A stretch of 64,000 nucleotides of DNA from JBIYSM02 sp044759095 (GTDB lineage: Bacteria; Bacillota; Bacilli; Brevibacillales; Brevibacillaceae), in contig NZ_JBIYSM020000003.1 in NCBI RefSeq assembly GCF_044759095.2, forward strand, positions 62,001-126,000, given 5' to 3'. Under the pieces are notes generated by a model that searched no databases, had not been told where the DNA came from, and saw only the letters and a list, made by a program, of their open reading frames with translations. Below, in pieces: positions 17,350 to 24,831 of the stretch (the first letter of the stretch is position 1; the number at the start of each line of letters is the position of its first letter). Made by a program: the position numbers and the translations under genes.

Positions 17350-17367
17350 GGAATGTCCTCCTTTTTT
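17341..17367 (+). terminator. Terminator overlapping the dnaE stop
   Basis: GGAGGA and TCCTCC flank a nine-base loop and are followed by six T. The dnaE TGA (17347-17349) lies at the start of the loop. Confidence 0.8.
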
Positions 17368-17383
17368 CGTTGTTTTCAGCAGG

Positions 17384-17411
17384 TTTACAGGACAAACGGT
17401 TTTGTTATAAT
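17384..17411 (+). promoter_or_regulatory. Promoter of the malic enzyme gene
   Basis: TTTACA and TATAAT are 16 bases apart and about 80 bases before the start codon. It may drive the run malic enzyme-fadR-accDA, since no strong terminator separates them. Confidence 0.7.
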
Positions 17412-17491
17412 GAGAACATGATTAAAAAAAGTGGTCAGACCACTGGATTTGTTCGAGATAGATAGATGAAAAGTGAAATGGAGTGGTTGTG

Positions 17492-18736
17492 GTGTCCAAA
17501 TTGAGAGAAGAAGCGCTCGAGCTTCACAAAAAGCATCAAGGGAAACTGGAAGCAGTGTCCAAAGTCCCTGTACGTAACGCGTACGATTTGAGCCTGGCCT
17601 ACTCTCCGGGGGTCGCTGAGCCGTGCAAGGAGATTTTTGATGATCCGTCCAAAGTGTACGATTACACCATGAAAGGAAATCTGGTCGCTGTCGTCAGTGA
17701 CGGTACCGCCGTTCTCGGATTGGGCAATATCGGACCGGAAGCGGCCATGCCGGTCATGGAGGGCAAGGCGCTGCTGTTTAAAGCATTCGCGGGTGTGGAC
17801 GCTTTCCCCATCTGCCTGGATACCACAGATGTGGATAAAATTGTAGAAACGGTGAAACTGCTGGAGCCGACCTTTGGCGGCGTCAATCTCGAAGATATTG
17901 CTGCACCCGCTTGCTTTGAAGTGGAGGAGCGTCTGAAGCGCGAGGCCAACATCCCGATTTTTCACGACGACCAGCACGGAACCGCGATCGTGACGGCTGC
18001 CGGGCTGATCAACGCGCTGCGCGTGGTGAACAAGAAACTCGATGAGATTCGCGTGGTCGCAAACGGCGCCGGTGCGGCGGGAATCGCCATTATCAAGCTG
18101 CTGGTCGGCATGGGTGTCAAAGATGTGATCATGTGCGACACCAAAGGCATTGTCTACGAAGGCCGTCCTTACGGCATGAACCCAGTGAAGGAAGAGGTGG
18201 CCAAAATCACCAACCGCACCAAACTGCAAGGCGATTTGGCCGACGCGATGAAGGGGGCGGACGTGTTTGTCGGCGTCTCCGTAGCGGGGGCAGTCACCGT
18301 GGAAATGGTAAAGTCGATGAACCGCGATCCGATCATTTTTGCCATGGCCAACCCGATTCCGGAAATCATGCCGGAAGAGGCAAAAAGCGCCGGAGCAGCG
18401 GTAGTGGGAACAGGCCGTTCCGATTTCCCGAACCAGGTGAACAACGTGCTTGCCTTCCCGGGCATCTTCCGCGGTGCGCTTGACACACGTGCGACCACCA
18501 TCAACGAAGCGATGAAGCTGGCGGCCGTTTACGCCATTGCCGATCTGGTCAGTCCAGAGGAGCTCTCTAGTGACAAGGTAATTCCGGCACCGTTTGATCC
18601 GCGCGTCGCTCCGCATGTAGCGGCAGCAGTGGCCAAGGCGGCCATGGAGAGCGGCGTAGCACGCATCACCGTGGACCCTGAAGCCGTCAAGGAAAAAACG
18701 ATGAAGCTCTCTTCGATCACCTATCAGCAAGTGTAA
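17492..18736 (+). CDS. ytsJ: NAD(P)-dependent malic enzyme, YtsJ-like
   Basis: The start chosen is GTG 17492, eight bases after GGAG; 414 residues against about 410 for B. subtilis YtsJ. Malic enzyme motifs: NAYDLSLAYSPGVAEPCKEI, the catalytic Lys region MEGKALLFKAFAGVDAFP, metal-binding EDIAAPACFEVEERLK and FHDDQHGTAIVTAAGLINAL, and a Rossmann segment VVANGAGAAGIAIIKLL. It oxidatively decarboxylates malate to pyruvate, giving NADPH, and its place beside accDA fits supply of reducing power for fatty-acid synthesis. Gene order dnaE-ytsJ is conserved in Bacillus. Confidence 0.93.
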   Translation: MSKLREEALELHKKHQGKLEAVSKVPVRNAYDLSLAYSPGVAEPCKEIFDDPSKVYDYTMKGNLVAVVSDGTAVLGLGNIGPEAAMPVMEGKALLFKAFAGVDAFPICLDTTDVDKIVETVKLLEPTFGGVNLEDIAAPACFEVEERLKREANIPIFHDDQHGTAIVTAAGLINALRVVNKKLDEIRVVANGAGAAGIAIIKLLVGMGVKDVIMCDTKGIVYEGRPYGMNPVKEEVAKITNRTKLQGDLADAMKGADVFVGVSVAGAVTVEMVKSMNRDPIIFAMANPIPEIMPEEAKSAGAAVVGTGRSDFPNQVNNVLAFPGIFRGALDTRATTINEAMKLAAVYAIADLVSPEELSSDKVIPAPFDPRVAPHVAAAVAKAAMESGVARITVDPEAVKEKTMKLSSITYQQV

Positions 18737-18774
18737 GGAAACACAGGTGCACCGAATGTAAAGGAGGGTCCGTT

Positions 18775-19446
18775 GTGCTCGATTCTGCGCAAGAGAGGAA
18801 AGTGTACGAGGGCATTTTGCTGCAAATTCATGAAATCGTGCAGAACAACAACTTGCGCCCGGGCGACAAGCTTCCTTCCGAGCGCGAACTGTCCGAACAG
18901 CTGGGAGCCGGCCGTTCCTCTGTCCGCGAGGCTCTGCGCGCGCTGGAACTCCTCGGGCTGATCGAGACCCGCCGCGGGGAAGGCACCTTTTTGAAACATT
19001 ATCGGCACAACCGCCTGATCGACATTCTTGGTTTTTTTATCCTGCGGGACTACAAAACAAAAAAAGACCTGATTGAGATGCGCAAGATATTGGAGCTGGA
19101 TGCGGTAAGACTGGCCTGCAGGCGGGCGACGAGCAAGCATTTTGAAGAGATGGAACGAATATTGGCATCCGCCACGGAACGAGTGGAAAAAGGGGAAGTT
19201 CCCACGGAAGAAGACTATCTGTTCCACCGTGTCATCTGCAGGTCCAGCCGCAACTCCATTCTCCACCGCATATGGGCTCCGCTGGTCGAATACAGCGAAA
19301 GCGTGCGGAGCGAGTCGCTTTCGCGCGAAGGAAGAGCGCGGGCGGCATTGGACGAACACAGACAGATCATGGAAGCGATCCGTCAGGGAGACGAGGCGAC
19401 CGCCGTGGAGCGGATGCGGGAGCATTTGGAAAACAGCAAGCTGTAA
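18775..19446 (+). CDS. FadR-type GntR regulator (FCD) upstream of accDA
   Basis: The GTG start lies seven bases after AAGGAGGG; 223 residues. The GntR winged helix is at about residues 10-75 (LRPGDKLPSERELSEQLGAGRSSVREALRALELLGLIETRRGEGTF) and the FCD domain follows (RKILELDAVRLACRRATSKHFEEME, DYLFHRVICRSSRNSILHRIW, DEHRQIMEAIRQGDEATAVERMREHL). It sits between malic enzyme and accDA, so it may tune these genes to a central metabolite; its ligand is unknown. It is distinct from FapR, and no FapR-type site was seen. Confidence 0.88.
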   Translation: MLDSAQERKVYEGILLQIHEIVQNNNLRPGDKLPSERELSEQLGAGRSSVREALRALELLGLIETRRGEGTFLKHYRHNRLIDILGFFILRDYKTKKDLIEMRKILELDAVRLACRRATSKHFEEMERILASATERVEKGEVPTEEDYLFHRVICRSSRNSILHRIWAPLVEYSESVRSESLSREGRARAALDEHRQIMEAIRQGDEATAVERMREHLENSKL

Positions 19447-19487
19447 CAAGGGAGAATCGTTCGTTCAGCCGGACTTCCTGCATGCGT

Positions 19488-19517
19488 TTGCGGCGACCGT
19501 TGACGCTGTGATATGAT
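19488..19517 (+). promoter_or_regulatory. Possible promoter before accDA
   Basis: TTGCGG and TATGAT are 18 bases apart, about 50 bases before the small gene that precedes accD. It would allow accDA expression independent of the malic enzyme transcript. Confidence 0.5.
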
Positions 19518-19565
19518 GAGCGGAAATGTCAGCCTCTATCGGAGTTAGTTAAGGAGGAAGCCAGC

Positions 19566-19748
19566 ATGTGGACGGTCATCTACATCGCTCCCAGTGAAAA
19601 AATTGCGGAACGTATTCAGCAACGATTAACAGAAGAAGGATTCCTGGTAAAAGTTCGCGAGGCGAAGGTCTCCAAACAGTATGAAATCCTTGTACCTGAA
19701 AGTGAAGTTCACGAGGTGCAAGAGGTGCTCGGCTCCATCCTTCACTGA
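19566..19748 (+). CDS. Small DUF2007-like protein (60 residues)
   Basis: The ATG follows AAGGAGGAAG. The product has a beta-alpha-beta pattern: MWTVIYIAPSEKIAERIQQRLTEEGF, then VKVREAKVSKQYEILVPESEVHEVQEVLG. This resembles DUF2007-type putative signal-transducing domains of similar size, often found just before accD in Bacilli. It lies 22 bases upstream of accD, so co-translation with the carboxylase is likely. Function unknown. Confidence 0.7.
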   Translation: MWTVIYIAPSEKIAERIQQRLTEEGFLVKVREAKVSKQYEILVPESEVHEVQEVLGSILH

Positions 19749-19770
19749 AGGGAAAAAGTGAGGTGTTACT

Positions 19771-20658
19771 GTGCTCAAGGATCTTTTCGGTAAAAAGCGT
19801 AAATTTGCCACACTCCCGGCGGAGACGTTAGGGCGCGTACCAGCTCCGACCATTGAGCCGAAAGAAGTCCCCGAAGGGCTTATGAATAAATGCACGCACT
19901 GCGGTACGATTCACTACTCCAAGGACCTGGAGAAAAACCTGCGCGTCTGTAAAGGCTGCGGATACCATTTCCCCATGTCGGCTCCGGAGCGCATTCAATC
20001 TCTCCTCGATGACGGAGCGTTGCGCGAAGAGTTTGATGCCGATTTGATTACGGCGAATCCGCTTGGCTTCCCCGGCTATCTGGAGAAGCTGGAGCAGGAT
20101 AAGAAATCCACCAATCTCAACGAAGCGGTGATTACCGGCGAGGGGCTTCTGGGCGGAAACCGAATCGTGATCGGCGTGATGGATTCCCGCTTCCGCATGG
20201 CCAGCATGGGCTCGGTTGTCGGTGAAAAAATTACCCGGGCAATTGAGCGGGCTGTTGAACGAAAGCTGCCGTTTATCCTCTTCTCCGCCTCCGGGGGAGC
20301 TCGGATGCAGGAAGGCGTCCTCAGTTTGATGCAGATGGCGAAAACCAGCGCGGCTCTAGCCCGTCTGGATCGGGAGCGCCTCTTGTTCATCTCGGTACTG
20401 ACCAACCCTACATACGGCGGCGTATCTGCCAGCTTTGCCTCTCTGGGCGACTACAACATTGCCGAGCCGGGAGCCATGATCGGCTTTGCCGGCCGGCGTG
20501 TAATAGAACAGACGATTCGTCAAGAGCTGCCAAAAGACTTTCAAACCGCAGAATTCTTGCTGGAACATGGACAACTCGACAAGGTTGTGCACCGGAAAGA
20601 CATGCGGGCCACACTCTCCAAGCTGGTGGAGATGCATGTAATGGGGGAGGGAGTGTAA
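19771..20658 (+). CDS. accD: Acetyl-CoA carboxylase carboxyltransferase beta subunit
   Basis: The GTG start follows GTGAGGTG; 295 residues. A four-Cys zinc ribbon is formed by Cys41, Cys44, Cys60 and Cys63. The crotonase-like carboxyltransferase core carries LFSASGGARMQEGVLSLMQMAKTSAAL and SVLTNPTYGGVSASFA, where the GG backbone amides form the oxyanion holes. AccD pairs with AccA to transfer the carboxyl group from biotin to acetyl-CoA, the committed step of fatty-acid synthesis. The accA start is three bases after the accD stop. Confidence 0.97.
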   Translation: MLKDLFGKKRKFATLPAETLGRVPAPTIEPKEVPEGLMNKCTHCGTIHYSKDLEKNLRVCKGCGYHFPMSAPERIQSLLDDGALREEFDADLITANPLGFPGYLEKLEQDKKSTNLNEAVITGEGLLGGNRIVIGVMDSRFRMASMGSVVGEKITRAIERAVERKLPFILFSASGGARMQEGVLSLMQMAKTSAALARLDRERLLFISVLTNPTYGGVSASFASLGDYNIAEPGAMIGFAGRRVIEQTIRQELPKDFQTAEFLLEHGQLDKVVHRKDMRATLSKLVEMHVMGEGV

Positions 20659-20661
20659 GGT

Positions 20662-21618
20662 ATGGCAGGCGAGTTACCGTTTGAAAAACCATTGGTGGAA
20701 CTTCAGGACAAGATCAAGGAGCTCCGCAGATTTACGGAAGAAAAAGGGATTGACTTCTCCGAAGAAGTGATGCGCCTGGAACAAAAAGCGAAGGACCTGG
20801 CGCAGCAGATATACGGCAACCTCACGCCCTGGCAGCGGGTCCAGCTCTCCCGTCACCCTGAGCGTCCGACCACACTGGACTATATTCAACACATTTTTTC
20901 TGATTTTATCGAGGTGCACGGCGATCGCTTGTTTCGTGACGATTTGGCGATCGTAGGCGGAATTGCCACCCTCGACGGTCAGCCGGTTACGGTGATCGGT
21001 CATCAAAAGGGAAAAGACACGAAAGACAACATCAGACGAAACTTCGGCATGGCGCATCCGGAAGGGTATCGGAAGGCCTTGCGTTTGATGCAGCAGGCGG
21101 ATAAGTTTGGACGCCCGATTATCTGCTTTATCAATACCGCCGGTGCTTATCCGGGCAAAGCAGCCGAGGAGCGGGGGCAGAGCGAGGCGATTGCGCGCAA
21201 TTTACGCGAGATGGCGACGTTTGGGGTTCCCATTCTTTGCGTCGTGATCGGGGAAGGCGGAAGCGGCGGTGCACTGGCGATTGGAATGGGCAACCGCGTG
21301 TACATGCTGGAGAATTCCTATTACTCCGTGATCGCTCCGGAAAGTGCAGCCGCTATTTTATGGAGAGATGCCAGCCTGGCGATGCGTGCAGCGGAGACGA
21401 TGAAAATTACCGCTCCGGACCTGCTGGAGCTGGGCGTTATTGACGGCATTATTGACGAGCCGTTTGGCGGAGCTCATCGCGATGTCGTGCTGCAGGCCCA
21501 ACTGGTCAAAGCGAAGCTGCTGGAAGGACTGGAACAGCTGCGGAAGTTGAACCGGGAAGAACTGATACAGGATCGTTACGAGAAATTTAAACAGATCGGT
21601 GAATACGCCTCCCTCTAG
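20662..21618 (+). CDS. accA: Acetyl-CoA carboxylase carboxyltransferase alpha subunit
   Basis: The 318-residue protein has the AccA N-terminal helical extension (LPFEKPLVELQDKIKELRRFTEEKGIDF), HPERPTTLDYI, and the core segments INTAGAYPGKAAEERGQSEAIARNL and VVIGEGGSGGALAIGMGN. The ribosome site GGGAGGGAGTG overlaps the end of accD, so the two subunits are translationally coupled. The stop codon lies in the loop of the terminator at 21608-21634. The biotin carboxylase genes accB/accC are not in the window. Confidence 0.97.
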   Translation: MAGELPFEKPLVELQDKIKELRRFTEEKGIDFSEEVMRLEQKAKDLAQQIYGNLTPWQRVQLSRHPERPTTLDYIQHIFSDFIEVHGDRLFRDDLAIVGGIATLDGQPVTVIGHQKGKDTKDNIRRNFGMAHPEGYRKALRLMQQADKFGRPIICFINTAGAYPGKAAEERGQSEAIARNLREMATFGVPILCVVIGEGGSGGALAIGMGNRVYMLENSYYSVIAPESAAAILWRDASLAMRAAETMKITAPDLLELGVIDGIIDEPFGGAHRDVVLQAQLVKAKLLEGLEQLRKLNREELIQDRYEKFKQIGEYASL

Positions 21619-21634
21619 TCGGGGAGGTTTTCTT
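21608..21634 (+). terminator. Terminator overlapping the accA stop
   Basis: CCTCCC and GGGAGG pair around an eight-base loop containing the TAG stop, followed by TTTTCTT. It separates accDA from pfkA-pyk. Confidence 0.75.
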
Positions 21635-21910
21635 ATTGGCCTTGCCCGGCGCAGCGCCAACGTAAGACAGGTGAGTTTTTTCGCTTTTTTCCGGTGCGAA
21701 AATCTGCTACAATCGTAATCGGAATTCATGATTTGTCAGATCTTTCAAACAGTATGGCAGAATAATCGAGAGAGTATAACAGATATGAACCAGTCACTAT
21801 AACAGCATGTATCAAAACGGTTATGGTACATACTGTTTGCTTTTCAAAGACATGCTAAAAAATGAGAAAAACGACTCTGGCGAAAGAAAGAATGGAGAGG
21901 TGGGGGGACC

Positions 21911-22870
21911 ATGCAGAAAATTGCTGTTTTGACCAGTGGAGGAGATTCGCCTGGCATGAATGCTGCCGTGCGGGCTGCCGTTCGTCGGGCCGCCTATCAC
22001 GGCGTGCAAATGTACGGGGTTTACCATGGTTATACGGGTTTGATGGAAGGCGACATCAAGGAGATGACGCTCGGTTCCGTAGGTGACATCATCCACCGCG
22101 GTGGGACCATCCTCTACACGGCGAGAAGCGAGGAATTCAAGACGGAGGCGGGGCAGCAAAAAGCGGTGGAACAGCTGCACAAACACGGCATTGAGGGCTT
22201 GATCGTCATCGGCGGGGACGGCTCGTTTCGCGGGGCACAGAAGCTGACGGAGAAAGGCTTCCCGACGATCGGGGTGCCCGGCACGATCGACAACGACATT
22301 CCCTGCACCGATTTTACCATCGGGTTCGACACGGCTTTAAACACGATCGTGGAAGCGATCGATAAAATCCGGGACACGGCTACGTCCCATGAGCGTACAT
22401 ACATCATTGAAGTGATGGGACGGGATGCGGGCGACCTTGCCCTCTGGGCGGGTCTTGCTGCCGGGGCAGAGTCCATCATCATCCCGGAAGCGGAACAGGA
22501 TATGGACGATATCGTGGAGCGTTTGCATGCCGGACACCGCCGCGGCAAAAAGCACTCGATCATCATCGTCGCGGAAGGGGTCGGCAGCGCCGCCACCTAT
22601 GCCGAAGAAATCAAACGGCTGACCGGTTGGGAGACGCGTGTTACCGTTCTGGGACATATTCAGCGCGGCGGTTCACCGACGGCGTTCGATCGCATGCTGG
22701 CCAGCCGCATGGGAGCAGCGGCGGTTGACCTGCTGCTTGCCGGCAAAAAGGACCGCATGGTGGGCATACAGAATAACCAAATCGTCGACGTCGATTTCGA
22801 CGAAGCCTTGGCTCAGAAGCACAAGCTCGATTTGTCCGTATATCAGCTTGCACGTACATTGTCGATCTAG
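21911..22870 (+). CDS. pfkA: ATP-dependent 6-phosphofructokinase
   Basis: The 319-residue enzyme matches the bacterial PfkA family in length and motifs: GGDSPGMNAAVRA at the N-terminus, IGGDGSFRGAQKL for ATP/Mg binding, PGTIDNDIPCTDFTIGFDTAL with the catalytic Asp, and MGRDAGDLALWAGLAAGA and GHIQRGGSPTAFDR for fructose 6-phosphate. It commits glucose to glycolysis. The ATG follows AGAGGTGGGGGG. The 292 bases upstream hold several AT-rich TATAAC elements and an ATGTA/TACAT inverted repeat but no promoter I can fix with confidence. Confidence 0.97.
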   Translation: MQKIAVLTSGGDSPGMNAAVRAAVRRAAYHGVQMYGVYHGYTGLMEGDIKEMTLGSVGDIIHRGGTILYTARSEEFKTEAGQQKAVEQLHKHGIEGLIVIGGDGSFRGAQKLTEKGFPTIGVPGTIDNDIPCTDFTIGFDTALNTIVEAIDKIRDTATSHERTYIIEVMGRDAGDLALWAGLAAGAESIIIPEAEQDMDDIVERLHAGHRRGKKHSIIIVAEGVGSAATYAEEIKRLTGWETRVTVLGHIQRGGSPTAFDRMLASRMGAAAVDLLLAGKKDRMVGIQNNQIVDVDFDEALAQKHKLDLSVYQLARTLSI

Positions 22871-22911
22871 ACATTTTGTGTCAGGTACATTTTGGGGAGG
22901 GACTTATTTTG

Positions 22912-24663
22912 TTGCGGAAGGCAAAAATCGTATGTACCATTGGGCCGGCCAGCGAATCGGTGGAGACGCTGAAAAAGCTGATTGAAGCCGGCATGAACGT
23001 GGCTCGTTTGAATTTTTCCCACGGCTCTCATGATGAGCACGCGGCCAGAATCGCAAATATCCGGCAAGCCTGCCGGGAGACGGGAAGACAGGTAGCCATT
23101 CTGCTCGATACCAAGGGGCCGGAAATTCGCACCGGTACGCTTGCGTTTGACGCCGTAGATCTCATAGAGGGCAACATGATTACCCTGACGACGGAGGAGG
23201 TGCAGGGGACCGCAGAACGGGTGTCCATCACGTACGCCAGTTTGCCGCAGGACGTCCGTGTGGGCAACACCATCCTGATCGACGACGGACTGATCGGGCT
23301 TACCGTAGAAGCGATTGAAGGCAACGACATCGTCTGCCGGATAAAAAACGGCGGCACCTTGAAGAGCAAAAAAGGAGTCAACGTGCCGGGCGTGAAAATC
23401 AATTTGCCGGGGATTACGGAAAAGGACGCGCAGGACATCGAGTTCGGGATTATGCAGGAAGTGGATTTCATTGCTGCCTCATTCGTACGCAAGGCCTCTG
23501 ACATCCTGGAAATTCGGCAGATTCTGGAGCGGCATGGGGCCCGCATTGACATCATTGCCAAAATCGAGAACGAGGAAGGCGTGGACAACGTCGACGAAAT
23601 TCTCGCTGTCGCCGACGGACTGATGGTGGCCCGCGGTGATCTGGGTGTAGAGATTCCGGCGGAAGAAGTTCCGCTCGTCCAGAAAAAGCTGATCAAAAAG
23701 TGCAATGAATTGGGCAAACCGGTTATTACAGCGACGCAAATGCTTGATTCCATGCAGCGAAACCCCCGTCCGACCCGGGCCGAGGCAAGTGACGTAGCCA
23801 ATGCCATTTTTGACGGTACGGATGCGATCATGCTCTCCGGGGAAACGGCTGCGGGCAAGTATCCGGTGGAATCGGTAGAGACGATGAACCGCATCGCCGT
23901 CAGAGCGGAGCAGGAGCTGAACTACCGCGAAATATTACAGGTCCATGCGCTGCAAAAGCAGGTGACGATTACGGATGCGATCAGTCAAGCCGTAGCCAAT
24001 GCGGCGCTTGATCTGGACGCAACGGCCATTATTACGGCTACCGAAAGCGGTCACACGGCGCGGATGGTGTCCAAGTACCGGCCGAAGGCGCCGATCGTTG
24101 CTGTGACGCCGCACAAAGGCGTGATGCGCCGTCTCGCCTTGGTAAACGGTGTGTATCCCGTGCTGGGAGCGATCGCGCATACTACCGACGAGATGCTCGA
24201 TCTCTCCGTACAGGAGTCGTTAAAAGCAGGCTATGTTCGCCATGGGGATCTGGTGATCATTACGGCTGGCGTGCCGGTACGCGAAGTAGGCACGACCAAC
24301 CTGATGAAAATCCATGTGATCGGCGACATCATTGCCAAAGGACAGGGAATCGGGCGCAAAGTGGTCACCGGCAAGGTCGTGATCGCCCGCTCTACGGAAG
24401 AAGCGATGGCGAAGATGGAAGACGGAGCGATTCTCGTCACGATTGGCACGGATTCTGACATGATTCAGGCATTTGAACGCGCCGGAGCCGTCATTACGGA
24501 AGAGGGAGGCTTGACCTCTCACGCTGCGATCGTTGGACTCAATCTCAATGTTCCCGTCATCGTAGGGGTGCATCGCGCCACCGAGGTTCTGCAAGACGGC
24601 ATCACCGTAACGGTCGATTCCGAACGGGGCCACATTTATACCGGACATGCCCGGGTGCTGTAA
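22912..24663 (+). CDS. pyk: Pyruvate kinase with C-terminal PEP-utiliser-like domain
   Basis: The start chosen is TTG 22912 because Bacillus enzymes begin MRKTKIVCTIGPASE; TTG 22909 is equally possible. The ribosome site is GGGGAGGG. It has 583 residues, matching the long Bacillus form. The active-site region MVARGDLGVEIPAEEVPLVQKKLI and the signature ATQMLDSM are present. Residues after about 480 form the extra phosphohistidine-like domain typical of Bacillus PK (EEGGLTSHAAIVGLNLNVPVIVGV). It converts PEP and ADP to pyruvate and ATP. It lies 41 bases after pfkA in the conserved pfkA-pyk operon. Confidence 0.96.
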   Translation: MRKAKIVCTIGPASESVETLKKLIEAGMNVARLNFSHGSHDEHAARIANIRQACRETGRQVAILLDTKGPEIRTGTLAFDAVDLIEGNMITLTTEEVQGTAERVSITYASLPQDVRVGNTILIDDGLIGLTVEAIEGNDIVCRIKNGGTLKSKKGVNVPGVKINLPGITEKDAQDIEFGIMQEVDFIAASFVRKASDILEIRQILERHGARIDIIAKIENEEGVDNVDEILAVADGLMVARGDLGVEIPAEEVPLVQKKLIKKCNELGKPVITATQMLDSMQRNPRPTRAEASDVANAIFDGTDAIMLSGETAAGKYPVESVETMNRIAVRAEQELNYREILQVHALQKQVTITDAISQAVANAALDLDATAIITATESGHTARMVSKYRPKAPIVAVTPHKGVMRRLALVNGVYPVLGAIAHTTDEMLDLSVQESLKAGYVRHGDLVIITAGVPVREVGTTNLMKIHVIGDIIAKGQGIGRKVVTGKVVIARSTEEAMAKMEDGAILVTIGTDSDMIQAFERAGAVITEEGGLTSHAAIVGLNLNVPVIVGVHRATEVLQDGITVTVDSERGHIYTGHARVL

Positions 24664-24686
24664 GCTGATAGATGATAGCAGGAAAA

Positions 24687-24711
24687 GGCGGAGGATGCCT
24701 CCGTCTTTTTT
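24687..24711 (+). terminator. Terminator after pyk
   Basis: GGCGGAGG and CCTCCGTC flank a three-base loop, followed by six T. It closes the glycolytic operon directly before the NrdR boxes. Confidence 0.85.
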
Positions 24712-24718
24712 GTTGTCA

Positions 24719-24766
24719 ATACTATATATGGTGTTGTCGAAAAATATTAAACACAATATGTTGAAT
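24719..24766 (+). promoter_or_regulatory. Tandem NrdR boxes upstream of the ribonucleotide reductase
   Basis: Two 16-base elements resemble the NrdR consensus (ACACWATATWTWGTGT-like): ATACTATATATGGTGT at 24719-24734 and ACACAATATGTTGAAT at 24751-24766. Their starts are 32 bases apart, three helical turns, the usual spacing for paired NrdR boxes. The regulator gene nrdR is at 52271-52756. Confidence 0.8.
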
Positions 24767-24831
24767 AATTCGCTTGTGTTTTACAGGAAAAAAGAGTTAA
24801 CTAGAGGTAGAGAGTGAAAGGAGGGAAACAG

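Noticed and set aside
17435..18730. A 431-codon minus-strand frame over the malic enzyme gene
   Set aside because: Antisense shadow with no ribosome site; the plus-strand malic enzyme is clear.
19447..19565. FapR operator before accDA
   Set aside because: No sequence resembling the FapR palindrome was found here.
24664..24831. Possible cobalamin riboswitch before nrdJ
   Set aside because: The 168-base gap is filled by the pyk terminator and NrdR boxes, and no B12-box-like conserved core is seen.
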